This document shows, piece by piece, positions 42,320 to 51,261 of a DNA stretch of 64,000 nt (position 1 is the first letter of the stretch; each line of letters starts with the position of its first letter). Source of the DNA: Vibrio ouci (GTDB lineage Bacteria; Pseudomonadota; Gammaproteobacteria; Enterobacterales; Vibrionaceae); the NCBI RefSeq assembly GCF_004551525.1, contig NZ_SATR01000022.1, positions 1-64,000 of the forward strand, written 5' to 3'. The notes under the pieces are model-generated. The model had not been told where the DNA came from. It made no database searches and worked only from the letters and a program-made list of their open reading frames with translations. The position numbers and the translations under genes are program-made.

Positions 42320-44386
42320 TTATTTCTGTAGTAGAGAAATATCCGCAATCTGAAGGAACAGGTTACGTAGGTTGTTAAGTAGCGTTAGACGGTTCTTCTT
42401 CAGAGCTTCGTCGTCTGCCATTACCATTACGTTATCGAAGAATGCATCAACAGGCTCACGTAGACCCGCTAGCTTGCTTAGCGCCTCTTGGTAGTTACCT
42501 GTAGCGAACGCTGGCTCTAGTGCTTCTGTCATTACTTCAACGCTTTCTGCTAGTGTTTTCTCTGCGTCTTCTTGTAGAAGTGCAAGGTCGATGTCTGCAG
42601 CTAGTTCACCGTCGAATTTCGCTAGGATGTTACCTACACGCTTGTTCGCAGCGGCTAGTGCTTCAGCGGCTTCTAGCTCGCGGAAGTGAGATACCGCTTT
42701 CACGCGCTGATCGAAGTCTGCTGGTTTGGTTGGACGGTTAGCCAGTACAGCTTGGATGATATCCACGCTGAAGCCTTCGTCTTTGTACCATGCATTGAAA
42801 CGACCAAGCATAAATTCAATAACATCAGTTTCAACGTTGTCGTTAGTCAGGCGGTCAGCAAACAGAGACTTCGCTTTTGCGATTAGGTCTGTTAGGTCTA
42901 GGTTGTAGCCGTTTTCTACGATGATACGTAGTACACCTAGAGATGCACGACGTAGAGCGAATGGGTCAGAACCTTTTGGAGCTTGGCCAATACCGAAGAT
43001 ACCTACGATAGTGTCTAGCTTGTCTGCCATTGCTACAGCAGATGAGATACCTGTGCTTGGTAGGTCATCACCGGCGAAACGAGGCATGTACTGCTCGTAA
43101 AGCGCTAGTGCAACTTGCTCGTCTTCACCATCGTGAGTCGCGTAGTGCATGCCCATTACACCTTGAGTATCGGTAAACTCGAATACCATAGATGTCATTA
43201 GGTCACACTTAGCTAGAAGACCAGCACGCTTAGATTTTTCAACGTCAGCATCGATCTGCTCAGCGATGTAGCCAGCAAGTTCAGTAATACGGTCAGTCTT
43301 GTCTTTGATAGTACCAAGCTGCTTCTGGAAGATAGCTTGCTCTAGCTCAGGTAGACGGTCGATTAGAGGACGCTTACGGTCAGTGTTGAAGAAGAATTCT
43401 GCATCCGCAAGACGTGGACGTACAACCTTCTCGTTACCTTCGATTACGTAGCGAGGCTCTTTTGATTCGATGTTTGAAACGAAGATGAAGTTAGGCAGTA
43501 GCTTCTTGTTGTCATCGTAAACAGGGAAGTACTTCTGGTCACCTTTCATGGTGTAAACCAGAGCTTCAGAAGGTACTTTTAGGAACTCTTCTTCAAACTT
43601 CGCAGTTAGGACTACTGGCCACTCAACCAGAGAAGTCACTTCTTCTACTAGGTCATCTTCTAGATCTGCTGTACCACCAACCGCTGCTGCTGCTTTTTGC
43701 GAGTCAGCAAGGATGATCGCTTTACGCGCTTCGTAATCTGCCATTACTTTACCGCGCTCTTCTAGGATCGCTGGGTATTGCTCTGCAGATTCGATAGTGA
43801 ACTCTTGCTCACCCATGAAGCGGTGACCACGGATAGTGCGGTCTGATGCTACGCCTAAGATCTCACCTTCGATAAGGTCAGTGCCCATTAGCATAGTTAG
43901 CGTTTTAACCGGGCGGATAAACTGAGTTGTCTTGTTACCCCAACGCATTGGCTTAGCGATAGGCAGGTTACCTAGTGCTTTTGCTGCCAGCTCAACAACG
44001 ATTTCAGACGTTGCTTGGCCTTTTACTTCCTGTTTGAACAGCAGCCATTCGCCTTTGTCTGTGACTAGACGGTCAGCTTGCTCAACAGTGATGCCGTTAC
44101 CACGAGCCCAGCCTTGAGCCGCTTTAGTTGCATTGCCGTCAGCATCGAATGCGACAGAAACTGCAGGACCACGCTTCTCAACCACTTTGTCTGCTTGGCC
44201 TTCAGCTAGCGCTGAAACCTTAAGTGCTAGACGACGAGGAGCGGCGTACCATTTCACACCTTCATGTGCTAGGTCTGCGCCTTTTAGCTCAGCTTCGAAG
44301 TTTGCTGCGAACGCTTCCGCTAGAGTGCGAAGTTGCGTTGGTGGTAGCTCTTCCGTGCCCAGTTCAATTAGAAATTCTTTAGCCAT
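42320..44386 (-). CDS. glyS: Glycine-tRNA ligase beta subunit
   Basis: GlyS (688 residues) is the large subunit of the alpha2-beta2 glycyl-tRNA synthetase. It binds tRNA-Gly through its HD-type body domain and anticodon-binding C-terminus. The N-terminal [21 protein letters not shown] is diagnostic in its [11 protein letters not shown] part (about 5-15), and the HGDHDG-like [15 protein letters not shown] lies near 415-430. The start is ATG 44386, after GAGGAG; glyQ stops only 2 bp upstream, so they are coupled. A frame 15 codons longer overlaps glyQ and is not supported. Confidence 0.97.
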   Translation of the reverse strand: MAKEFLIELGTEELPPTQLRTLAEAFAANFEAELKGADLAHEGVKWYAAPRRLALKVSALAEGQADKVVEKRGPAVSVAFDADGNATKAAQGWARGNGITVEQADRLVTDKGEWLLFKQEVKGQATSEIVVELAAKALGNLPIAKPMRWGNKTTQFIRPVKTLTMLMGTDLIEGEILGVASDRTIRGHRFMGEQEFTIESAEQYPAILEERGKVMADYEARKAIILADSQKAAAAVGGTADLEDDLVEEVTSLVEWPVVLTAKFEEEFLKVPSEALVYTMKGDQKYFPVYDDNKKLLPNFIFVSNIESKEPRYVIEGNEKVVRPRLADAEFFFNTDRKRPLIDRLPELEQAIFQKQLGTIKDKTDRITELAGYIAEQIDADVEKSKRAGLLAKCDLMTSMVFEFTDTQGVMGMHYATHDGEDEQVALALYEQYMPRFAGDDLPSTGISSAVAMADKLDTIVGIFGIGQAPKGSDPFALRRASLGVLRIIVENGYNLDLTDLIAKAKSLFADRLTNDNVETDVIEFMLGRFNAWYKDEGFSVDIIQAVLANRPTKPADFDQRVKAVSHFRELEAAEALAAANKRVGNILAKFDGELAADIDLALLQEDAEKTLAESVEVMTEALEPAFATGNYQEALSKLAGLREPVDAFFDNVMVMADDEALKKNRLTLLNNLRNLFLQIADISLLQK

Positions 44387-44388
44387 GA

Positions 44389-45327
44389 TTACTTCTCCTC
44401 GCCTTGAACTTTTTGTTCTTGGGTACGACACATAGGGAAGCCAAGCGCTTCACGTGATGCGTAGTATGCTTCAGCAACTGATTTAGTCAGGTTGCGGATA
44501 CGAAGGATGTAACGTTGGCGCTCTGTAACAGAGATAGCTTTACGCGCATCAAGGATGTTGAATGCGTGACCTGCTTTTAGAATGCGCTCGTAAGCTGGAA
44601 GCGGAAGTGGCTTCTCTAGCTCAAGTAGTTCTTTACACTCTTTCTCGCACTGGTCGAAGAAAGTGAATAAGAAATCTACGTCAGCGTGCTCGAAGTTGTA
44701 GGTTGATTGCTCAACTTCGTTTTGGTGGAAGATATCACCGTAAGTCACGTTGCTACCGTCTGGTGCCACGTTCCATACAAGGTCGTAAACTGAGTCTACT
44801 TCTTGAATGTACATTGCTAGACGTTCGATACCGTAAGTGATCTCACCAGTAACAGGCTTACACTCAAGGCCACCAACTTGCTGGAAGTAAGTGAACTGAG
44901 TTACTTCCATACCGTTTAGCCATACTTCCCAACCAAGACCCCATGCGCCTAGCGTTGGGTTTTCCCAGTTGTCTTCGACGAAGCGAATATCGTGAACTAG
45001 CGGATCGATACCAAGAACTTCAAGTGAGCCTAGGTACAACTCCTGAATATTATCTGGAGAAGGTTTTAGGGCTACTTGGAATTGATAATAGTGCTGCAGA
45101 CGGTTCGGGTTTTCACCGTAACGGCCATCGGTAGGACGACGTGAAGGTTGAACGTAAGCTGTCGACATTGGCTCTGGGCCAAGTGCACGTAGACATGTCA
45201 TTGGGTGAGAGGTGCCCGCACCTACTTCCATATCTAGAGGTTGAACAATAGTACAACCGTTTTGTGCCCAGTAATCCTGCAGCGCGAGGATCATTCCCTG
45301 GAAGGTTTTGATATCGTATTTTTGCAT
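44389..45327 (-). CDS. glyQ: Glycine-tRNA ligase alpha subunit
   Basis: GlyQ (312 residues) is the catalytic class II synthetase subunit that activates glycine with ATP. It has the family N-terminus [19 protein letters not shown] (residues 2-20), [14 protein letters not shown] (about 28-41), and [20 protein letters not shown] near 63-82. The start ATG 45327 gives the normal length, though the Shine-Dalgarno is weak; a frame 19 codons longer is not supported. It is first in glyQS. Confidence 0.97.
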   Translation of the reverse strand: MQKYDIKTFQGMILALQDYWAQNGCTIVQPLDMEVGAGTSHPMTCLRALGPEPMSTAYVQPSRRPTDGRYGENPNRLQHYYQFQVALKPSPDNIQELYLGSLEVLGIDPLVHDIRFVEDNWENPTLGAWGLGWEVWLNGMEVTQFTYFQQVGGLECKPVTGEITYGIERLAMYIQEVDSVYDLVWNVAPDGSNVTYGDIFHQNEVEQSTYNFEHADVDFLFTFFDQCEKECKELLELEKPLPLPAYERILKAGHAFNILDARKAISVTERQRYILRIRNLTKSVAEAYYASREALGFPMCRTQEQKVQGEEK

Positions 45328-45520
45328 AGTAATTCGCGCAATTCTTTGAGTAAAAGGTCTGTCTAAAACAGAGAAAAATAACAATCAAGTATACCCAGAT
45401 ATTTGGCATGGGAGTAGCGCTAATCTTGATTAATTCGTAGGCGAAAATCTCCTTTAGTGGAATTTTTCCGACTTATCTAACCAAATTCTCTTAAAAGGGA
45501 GTTTATTTGCAGTTTGGCGG

Positions 45521-45549
45521 TTGAGAATCATCCTTGAGCTGGTTAGAAT
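45521..45549 (+). promoter_or_regulatory. Predicted promoter of the mneA-type gene
   Basis: TTGAGA (45521-45526) and TAGAAT (45544-45549) are 17 bp apart. The predicted transcription start, about 45556, coincides with the first base of the riboswitch aptamer, which supports the call. Confidence 0.65.
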
Positions 45550-45555
45550 CACACC

Positions 45556-45702
45556 GTCTTTGGGGAGTAGCTTACCTATTTATCAACACTGGGATAGTAG
45601 GTTCGTCTGTCAACATAATTGATGCAAAATCATCATGGCATTCGAGACCCAATATCGGCGCACAATAACAACATGCCGATGTGGTTTAGCAAGACCTTAG
45701 AC
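45556..45702 (+). promoter_or_regulatory. yybP-ykoY manganese riboswitch (aptamer)
   Basis: This leader matches the yybP-ykoY class, which binds Mn2+. The 5' side has the conserved TTTGGGGAGTAGC (from 45559), the 3' side has GCAAGACC (45689-45696), and a GTCAACATA-type junction is at 45608. The terminal helix pairs GTCT..GG (45556-45563) with CC..AGAC (45695-45702). The downstream gene is a manganese-exporter family member, the textbook pairing. Metal binding itself is inferred from class membership. Confidence 0.85.
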
Positions 45703-45766
45703 AAATCATCATGAACCGGGGTGGGGCATGAGGTTTGTCTTTGGTTAAATATAATATTCCCGCCCC
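45699..45766 (+). promoter_or_regulatory. Riboswitch expression platform
   Basis: AGACAAA (45699-45705), which overlaps the aptamer's closing strand, can instead pair with TTTGTCT (45734-45740). A second pairing is possible between GGGGTGGG (45718-45725) and CCCGCCCC (45759-45766), just before the ribosome-binding region. Mn2+ binding would free one and block the other. The exact switching logic is a paper model. Confidence 0.55.
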
Positions 45767-45780
45767 ATGAAGAGCATGTC

Positions 45781-46335
45781 GTGAGCGTTTTAGCTATCTC
45801 AATCACCACCGTCGCACTGGCGGAGATCGGTGATAAAACTCAATTACTATCACTTTTACTAGCCAGTCGATACCGCAAACCAATCCCTATTATTGCTGCA
45901 ATTTTTCTTGCCACTATTGCTAATCATGCCTTAGCTGCATGGCTTGGTGTGGTTGTCGCAGATTACATGACACCTGAAACCTTGAAATGGGTGCTGGTGG
46001 TCAGTTTTATTGCCATGGCGGCTTGGGTACTGATTCCTGATACGTTGGATGATGACGAACAGATTTCCAATCGTGGCCCGTTTATCGCTAGTTTTATTGC
46101 ATTCTTCGTTGCAGAGATTGGCGATAAGACTCAAATCGCGACCTCGATTCTGGGTGCGCAGTATGCTGATGCGTTAACTTGGGTGATTCTTGGCACCACC
46201 ATCGGTATGTTGTTGGCCAATGTTCCTGTGGTACTGATTGGTAAACTTTCCGCGGATAAAATGCCACTGGCTTTGATTCGAAAAGTCACGGCTTTGTTGT
46301 TTGTCGCTCTGGCGATTGGCGCTGCGGTACTGTAG
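45781..46335 (+). CDS. mneA: Manganese exporter, UPF0016/GDT1 family (MneA type)
   Basis: This 184-residue membrane protein has two homologous halves, each with the UPF0016 signature E-x-GDKTQ: AEIGDKTQ at 14-21 and again near 107-114. There are about six to seven helices. The V. cholerae homologue in the same place is the manganese exporter MneA, and the yybP-ykoY riboswitch in front supports Mn2+ export. The start is GTG 45781; the frame extends 20 codons upstream into the riboswitch platform, but those residues are unlike the family. Confidence 0.9.
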   Translation: MSVLAISITTVALAEIGDKTQLLSLLLASRYRKPIPIIAAIFLATIANHALAAWLGVVVADYMTPETLKWVLVVSFIAMAAWVLIPDTLDDDEQISNRGPFIASFIAFFVAEIGDKTQIATSILGAQYADALTWVILGTTIGMLLANVPVVLIGKLSADKMPLALIRKVTALLFVALAIGAAVL

Positions 46336-46496
46336 CCAAAAGCTGCGATTACGATGTTAAATATCAATAACTATCGATGAAATCGCGTTAGATCAAACTC
46401 TGACTTAAATTCGAACTGATACGTGATCGCTGACATATTAGTGTCATAGTTGTCATGGTAATTTAACCTTGTGGATGATAGCGAGAGGGCAAGGTT

Positions 46497-46757
46497 ATGC
46501 TTACACGTTATATGGGGATGACCCCTAAGAGTCAGAGTTATTTGTTCACCTTCGGCTTGGCGCTATGCCTATTGGCAATGGTGCTAACTGATATGTGGCT
46601 ACCGATAGTCGCAGGGTCGTTTATTTTGACTGGATTGACGGTTGAAGCTTGGATCCGCGTCGCGCATATTATTCCTATGCATGAAGAGATGCGCACGATG
46701 AGAAAACAGCTCAACAAACTGCAAAGCGAAGTCCGCACCCTCGAATATGATGAATAA
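46497..46757 (+). CDS. Small membrane protein with coiled-coil tail
   Basis: I do not recognise this 86-residue protein. It has two predicted membrane helices (about 14-31 and 33-52), a conserved-looking loop with DMWLP, and a hydrophilic C-terminal helix (about 60-84; EEMRTMRKQLNKLQSEVRTL) with heptad spacing that could dimerise. The ATG has AAGG upstream, and a terminator follows closely, so it is a real single gene. Function unknown; by shape it could be an assembly or regulatory partner of a larger membrane protein. Confidence 0.7.
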   Translation: MLTRYMGMTPKSQSYLFTFGLALCLLAMVLTDMWLPIVAGSFILTGLTVEAWIRVAHIIPMHEEMRTMRKQLNKLQSEVRTLEYDE

Positions 46758-46758
46758 A

Positions 46759-46786
46759 AAAACGGCCGCCATCTGGCTGCCGTTTT
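46759..46786. terminator. Bidirectional terminator
   Basis: AAAACGGC and GCCGTTTT form an 8-bp stem with a 12-nt loop and T runs on both sides. It separates the 86-residue membrane protein from convergent tusA. Confidence 0.8.
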
Positions 46787-46803
46787 GTTTTCTCAGGCAG
46801 AGA

Positions 46804-47052
46804 TTACTCCATGCCTTTCTTGATTAGGTACTGAAAAGGTAGCTCTTCAGTTTGAGAATCTATCAGTTGATGATCCATAAAGCGGCAAAAACTAGGAATG
46901 TCGCGTGTCGTCGATGGATCATCGGCTTTCACAAGCAACACTTCTCCATCCTGCATATTTCGAATTGTCTTCCTGACCATCATAACTGGCTCTGGGCAGC
47001 GTAATCCTTCTGCCTCTAAGGTTTTGTCTGCCTGCTGTGGATTGAATGTCAT
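46804..47052 (-). CDS. tusA: Sulfurtransferase TusA
   Basis: TusA (82 residues) receives sulfur from IscS as a persulfide and passes it on for 2-thiouridine synthesis in tRNA, and for other sulfur-using pathways. The catalytic Cys19 lies in [16 protein letters not shown], and [18 protein letters not shown] (about 44-61) is the family signature. It is a single gene between two small membrane proteins. Confidence 0.95.
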   Translation of the reverse strand: MTFNPQQADKTLEAEGLRCPEPVMMVRKTIRNMQDGEVLLVKADDPSTTRDIPSFCRFMDHQLIDSQTEELPFQYLIKKGME

Positions 47053-47186
47053 GGTCGTATCTTTGGTTACTCAATTTGGCCTAGATAATACTAGTGAAGA
47101 AAAAATATTCAATAACCCCTTGGCAAAGTGAACAATTTGTTTTAACTTAGTTAACAAGTTGGTAACAATTAACAAGGAAAGCAAGT

Positions 47187-47378
47187 ATGTTGACAGCTCT
47201 AGATCGTTTAACCATCTATTCCGTGCTGTGTTTTATCTCTTTTTGCGCCCTTGTTTTACGTTCACCAGCAGAATCGTCCTCGTTTATGCCATTGCTTGGT
47301 ATGGGCGCGACGGTTGTAGGGATTTGGCTTGAGATGCATCGCTGGCCGAGCGCATCTGAAGAACAAGAGAACGGATAA
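47187..47378 (+). CDS. Small membrane protein
   Basis: This 63-residue protein has two hydrophobic stretches (about 9-25 and 34-49) and an acidic, Glu-rich tail, so it is likely a two-helix inner-membrane protein. AAGGAAA lies 8 bp before the ATG and a terminator follows the gene, which supports it being real. I do not recognise a family. Its place next to tusA is not informative. Confidence 0.6.
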   Translation: MLTALDRLTIYSVLCFISFCALVLRSPAESSSFMPLLGMGATVVGIWLEMHRWPSASEEQENG

Positions 47379-47454
47379 TAGCACTTCCAACTGTTATCTG
47401 TTTTTACCACTACGCTCAACTACATTCCGACACTATCCCCAGTTTTCTTGGGCT

Positions 47455-47481
47455 TCCCCGCTGAAAAGCGGGATTTTTTTT
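47455..47481 (+). terminator. Terminator after the 63-residue membrane protein
   Basis: CCCCGCT and AGCGGGA pair around GAAA, followed by eight T residues. Confidence 0.85.
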
Positions 47482-47533
47482 GCCTGAAAAAGGTACAATC
47501 AAGTTAATCCCTTATAGAAATTAGTGGCTCAAC

Positions 47534-48475
47534 GTGGAATTAGAAGACATCTATCGTCGTGATCTTAACTTGCTAGTCGCACTGCGAGTGTTAATTGAAG
47601 AGTGCAGCGTGAGTAAAGCTGCCCATCGTTTAAACCTCAGTCAGTCTGCGATGAGTCGAGTGCTAGGTCGATTGCGAGAGATGCTTGGTGACCCTTTATT
47701 TACCCGCCAAGGGCAACACTTAATCCCGACCGAAAAAGCGTTAGAGATTGATCGCTGTTTGGGTGAGCCGCTCGAGTCACTGCGTCAGTTGTTATCACCG
47801 ATTGAGTTTGAGCCGCAAAGCTGTGACCAAACCTTTACCATTGCGACCACGGACTATGCGATGCAAACTATTTTGCCGTTTGCTTTGCCGCGTATCTATC
47901 AAGAAGCGCCCAATGTATCGTTTAATTTCTTACCGCTGCAGCATGACCGTTTGGCCGATCAGCTCACCGCAGAAGGCGCAGATTTAGCCATTTGTCGTCC
48001 AATTGGTCCGGTTGCGCCACTCCGTAGCGAAATACTAGGCCGTGTCGGTGTGTTGTGTTTGCTCTCAAAGCAGCATCCACTCGCTGATGAAGAGATGAGT
48101 TTGGCGGACTACCTGACTTATCCCCATGCGATGATTGCGATCAGTGATGGCGTTAAGGCTCTGATTGAAGGTGCTTTGGTCGACCAACCAAGACGCAAAA
48201 TGGCGCTGCGCGCATACCATCTTGAAGCGGCGCTAGCGATTGTCGATACCATGCCAATCATTATTACTGTGCCAGCTGATTTAGCTTATTTAGTCGCCGA
48301 GCGTTACGACTTAGTGATAAAGCCACTGCCGTTCCAATTTACCCCTTTTGATTACTCGATGATCTGGCATCCACGCTGTGAACATTCACCAGCTCAGGAG
48401 TGGTTACGTGGAATCGTAAAGGAAGAATGCAGTCGCTTGATTGCCAAACGAATTGAAGATATTGGTTTGGACTAA
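47534..48475 (+). CDS. LysR-type transcriptional regulator
   Basis: This 313-residue regulator has a LysR winged helix-turn-helix (about 9-67; CSVSKAAHRLNLSQSAMSRVLGRLREMLGDPLFTR contains the motif) and an effector domain. In shape it resembles the NodD/LeuO-like branch, with DYAMQTILPFALPRIYQEAP near 107-126. Its target and ligand are unknown. The start is GTG, with a weak Shine-Dalgarno. It converges on the acuI-type gene, so divergent-promoter logic does not point to a target. Confidence 0.85.
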   Translation: MELEDIYRRDLNLLVALRVLIEECSVSKAAHRLNLSQSAMSRVLGRLREMLGDPLFTRQGQHLIPTEKALEIDRCLGEPLESLRQLLSPIEFEPQSCDQTFTIATTDYAMQTILPFALPRIYQEAPNVSFNFLPLQHDRLADQLTAEGADLAICRPIGPVAPLRSEILGRVGVLCLLSKQHPLADEEMSLADYLTYPHAMIAISDGVKALIEGALVDQPRRKMALRAYHLEAALAIVDTMPIIITVPADLAYLVAERYDLVIKPLPFQFTPFDYSMIWHPRCEHSPAQEWLRGIVKEECSRLIAKRIEDIGLD

Positions 48476-48487
48476 ACCGCTTGAATA

Positions 48488-48525
48488 AAAAAAGAGCCAG
48501 CATTACAGATGCTGGCTCTTTTTTA
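48488..48525. terminator. Bidirectional terminator
   Basis: A 16-bp stem (AAAAAGAGCCAGCAT and complement) with a 5-nt loop lies between the convergent LysR and acuI-type genes, with T runs on both strands. Confidence 0.9.
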
Positions 48526-48535
48526 TTGTGCGTGC

Positions 48536-49516
48536 TTAAAGCTTGATAACTACGCGGCCTGTTACTTGACCGTTAGTGATGTCTTCAGCGTATTTTGGCG
48601 CTTCTGCTAGCTCTACTTCGGTACATGCTTGCTCGAAGTAGCTGTCTGGTAGTAACTCAACTAGTTTTTCCCATGCCGCGATGCGTTTTTCGGTTGGGCA
48701 CGATACTGAATCGATACCTTGCAGGCGTACATTACGTAGAATGAACGGCATTACTGTAGTCGGTAAGTCAAAACCACCCGCTAGACCACAAGCGGCTACT
48801 GCGCTGTTGTAATCCATTTGTGACAGTACTTTCGCCAGTACTTTGCTGCCGACAGTATCAACCGCACCTGCCCAGATTTGCTTTTCAAGCGGACGTGCTG
48901 GCTCTTCAAATTCTACGCGGTCGATAATGCGGCTAGCGCCAAGTTTCTCTAGTAGTGGACCGTTTTGTTCAACGCGACCTGTTACCGCAGCAACTTGGTA
49001 GCCTAGTTGAGCTAGCAGTGTGACTGCTACTGAGCCTACGCCGCCACTTGCGCCAGTCACTAGGATTTCACCATCTTCAGGTTTGATGCCAGCATCAAGT
49101 AGCGCTTGAACACACAGCATGCCAGTAAAGCCAGCTGTACCGACCATCATAGCTTTTTTGCTATCTAGGCCTTGTGGTAGTGGTACTAGCCAGTCCGCTT
49201 TTAGACGCGCGCGCTGTGCCATGCCGCCCCAGTGGTTTTCACCTACGCCCCAACCAGTTAGGACAACTTTGTCACCTGCTTGGTATCGGTCATCTTCAGA
49301 GCTCACTACCGTACCGGCAAGGTCGATACCTGGCACCATCGGGAAGTTGCGGATGATTTTGCCTTTACCCGTGATTGCTAAACCGTCTTTGTAGTTTAGT
49401 GATGAGTAATCAACATCGATCAGTACTTCGCCTTCTGGCAGTTGTGCTTCATCGATCTGTTCGATGGTTGCGATAGTACGTTTTTCTTCTTGGTTTAGAA
49501 TCAGTGCGTTAAACAT
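48536..49516 (-). CDS. acuI: Acrylyl-CoA reductase (AcuI/YhdH family)
   Basis: This 326-residue, zinc-free medium-chain reductase belongs to the AcuI/YhdH branch, which reduces acrylyl-CoA to propionyl-CoA with NADPH. Visible motifs are SSLNYKDGLAITG (about 38-50), VPGIDLAGTV (about 60-69) and the nucleotide-binding TGASGGVGSVAV (about 149-160). In marine bacteria AcuI detoxifies acryloyl-CoA, for example from dimethylsulfoniopropionate. No DMSP lyase gene is near, so the role here may be general detoxification. The start is ATG 49516 with GGAG upstream. Confidence 0.86.
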   Translation of the reverse strand: MFNALILNQEEKRTIATIEQIDEAQLPEGEVLIDVDYSSLNYKDGLAITGKGKIIRNFPMVPGIDLAGTVVSSEDDRYQAGDKVVLTGWGVGENHWGGMAQRARLKADWLVPLPQGLDSKKAMMVGTAGFTGMLCVQALLDAGIKPEDGEILVTGASGGVGSVAVTLLAQLGYQVAAVTGRVEQNGPLLEKLGASRIIDRVEFEEPARPLEKQIWAGAVDTVGSKVLAKVLSQMDYNSAVAACGLAGGFDLPTTVMPFILRNVRLQGIDSVSCPTEKRIAAWEKLVELLPDSYFEQACTEVELAEAPKYAEDITNGQVTGRVVIKL

Positions 49517-49675
49517 AGTGATCTCCACAAATAGAGCAGCAATTTAAAAACTGGGTTCAGTGTAGACCTAAACTGGCTATGACAAAAATGAAACTTTAGC
49601 ATTATATCTATGCGTATCACGCATTTTGACCAAAGTATAAGCAAGTGAGAAATTGTTTAGGGATGTAGATAAGAA

Positions 49676-49704
49676 AAGCCCTTAACCGAGTGGGTTAAGG
49701 GCTT
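49676..49704 (-). terminator. Terminator of the ilv operon
   Basis: AAGCCCTTAACC and GGTTAAGGGCTT form a 12-bp stem with a 5-nt loop and a following T run on the minus strand, just after ilvA. Confidence 0.9.
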
Positions 49705-49710
49705 AAGAGT

Positions 49711-51258
49711 TTATGAAAGGAAGAACTTGTACGACGGGTTGTCGGTTTCATCTTTACATTGATAGCCGAGCTCTCGTAAATGGGCTGAGAAGCGGGATAA
49801 GTCTGACTCATCAAGCTCAAAGCCACACAGTACTCGACCATAGTCAGCACCGTGGTTACGGTAGTTAAATAGGCTGATATTCCAGTGAGTACCAAGCGTG
49901 CTTAAGAATTTCACTAGTGCACCCGGGTATTCTGGGAATTCAAAGCTGTAAAGACGCTCTTTAAGTGGCTTCGAAGGTTTACCTCCAATCATATAGCGCA
50001 CGTGCAGTTTGGCCATTTCATCATCAGAGAGGTCGACCACTGGGTAGCCGCCGTCACGGAGATCATGAATGATGTTGTCTAACTCTTCTTGACCACCTTG
50101 CAAACGGACACCAACAAAGATGTTCGCTAGTTTGTCGTCGTTGTAGCGATAGTTAAACTCAGTCACTGCACGGCCGCCAATCAGGTTACAGAACTCAAAG
50201 AATGCACCTTGACGCTCTGGGATGGTGACAGCCAACAGACCTTCACGCTTTTCACCCAGCTCACAACGCTCAGAGACGTAACGCAGACCATGGAAGTTGG
50301 TGTTAGCACCTGACAGCACTGTGCCAAGTTGCTTGTCTTCAAGCTTATTCTGTTCAGCGAACTTCTTTAGACCAGCTAGTGCAAGTGCGCCAGAAGGTTC
50401 AGCGATAGCACGAGTGTCTTCAAAGATATCTTTGACTGCCGCGCAGATTTCATCACTGGAGACAGAGATATGACCATCAATGTACTTTTCACATAAACGA
50501 TAGGTCTCTTCACCAATGCGCTTAACCGCAACACCATCGGCAAACATACTGACCTGATCGAGTACTACCGGCTCACCGGCATCCAGCGCTGCTTTTAGAC
50601 AGGCTGAATCTTCTGGCTCAACGGCAATCACTTTGATTTCTGGCATTAGCTGTTTAACCAGCACCGCAACACCGGCTGCTAGACCGCCGCCACCTACAGG
50701 AACGAAGATATAATCGAGATGGCCATTTTGCTGCAGCATCTCCATACCAATCGTACCTTGACCTGCAATCACTAATGGGTGATCGAAGGGTGGTACAAAG
50801 GTGTATCCATGCTGAGCAGACAGACGCTCTGCTTCAGCTTTCGCTTCATCAAAGTTGCTGCCATGTAAAACCACGTTACCACCAAAGCCAAGTACCGCCT
50901 CGACTTTGATATCAGGAGTGGTTTTTGGCATCACGATGGTGGTCTTAATGCCGAGCTTTGTACCTGATAGCGCCATACCTTGGGCATGGTTACCCGCGGA
51001 TGCGGTAATCACGCCCGCAGCTTTTTGCTCATCAGTCAGGCTCGCGACCATATTGTACGCGCCGCGCAGTTTAAACGAGTGTACCGGCTGGCGGTCTTCG
51101 CGTTTGATCTGCACATTGTTACCAATACGTGCCGACAGGCGTGGCATTTCTTGAAGTGGCGTTACCGTTGCCACTTCATAAACAGGCGCTCGCAAGATCT
51201 GGCGCAGGTAATCCGCGCCAGTTTGAGGTTCTTGCCCTGAAAGTATTGAGTCATTCAT
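49711..51258 (-). CDS. ilvA: Threonine deaminase (biosynthetic)
   Basis: IlvA (515 residues) converts threonine to 2-oxobutanoate, the first step to isoleucine, and is feedback-inhibited by isoleucine. The PLP lysine is in PVHSFKLRGAYN (about 56-67), and the glycine-rich PLP phosphate loop is VGGGGLAAG (about 188-196). Two ACT-like regulatory domains fill the last 170 residues (about 340-515). It is the last gene of the operon, 3 bp after ilvD. Confidence 0.97.
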   Translation of the reverse strand: MNDSILSGQEPQTGADYLRQILRAPVYEVATVTPLQEMPRLSARIGNNVQIKREDRQPVHSFKLRGAYNMVASLTDEQKAAGVITASAGNHAQGMALSGTKLGIKTTIVMPKTTPDIKVEAVLGFGGNVVLHGSNFDEAKAEAERLSAQHGYTFVPPFDHPLVIAGQGTIGMEMLQQNGHLDYIFVPVGGGGLAAGVAVLVKQLMPEIKVIAVEPEDSACLKAALDAGEPVVLDQVSMFADGVAVKRIGEETYRLCEKYIDGHISVSSDEICAAVKDIFEDTRAIAEPSGALALAGLKKFAEQNKLEDKQLGTVLSGANTNFHGLRYVSERCELGEKREGLLAVTIPERQGAFFEFCNLIGGRAVTEFNYRYNDDKLANIFVGVRLQGGQEELDNIIHDLRDGGYPVVDLSDDEMAKLHVRYMIGGKPSKPLKERLYSFEFPEYPGALVKFLSTLGTHWNISLFNYRNHGADYGRVLCGFELDESDLSRFSAHLRELGYQCKDETDNPSYKFFLS

Positions 51259-51261
51259 AAG

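Noticed and set aside
44387-44431. Longer N-terminus for glyS
   Set aside because: The extra 15 residues overlap glyQ, are unlike the family and lack a better ribosome site than the ATG at 44386, which follows GAGGAG.
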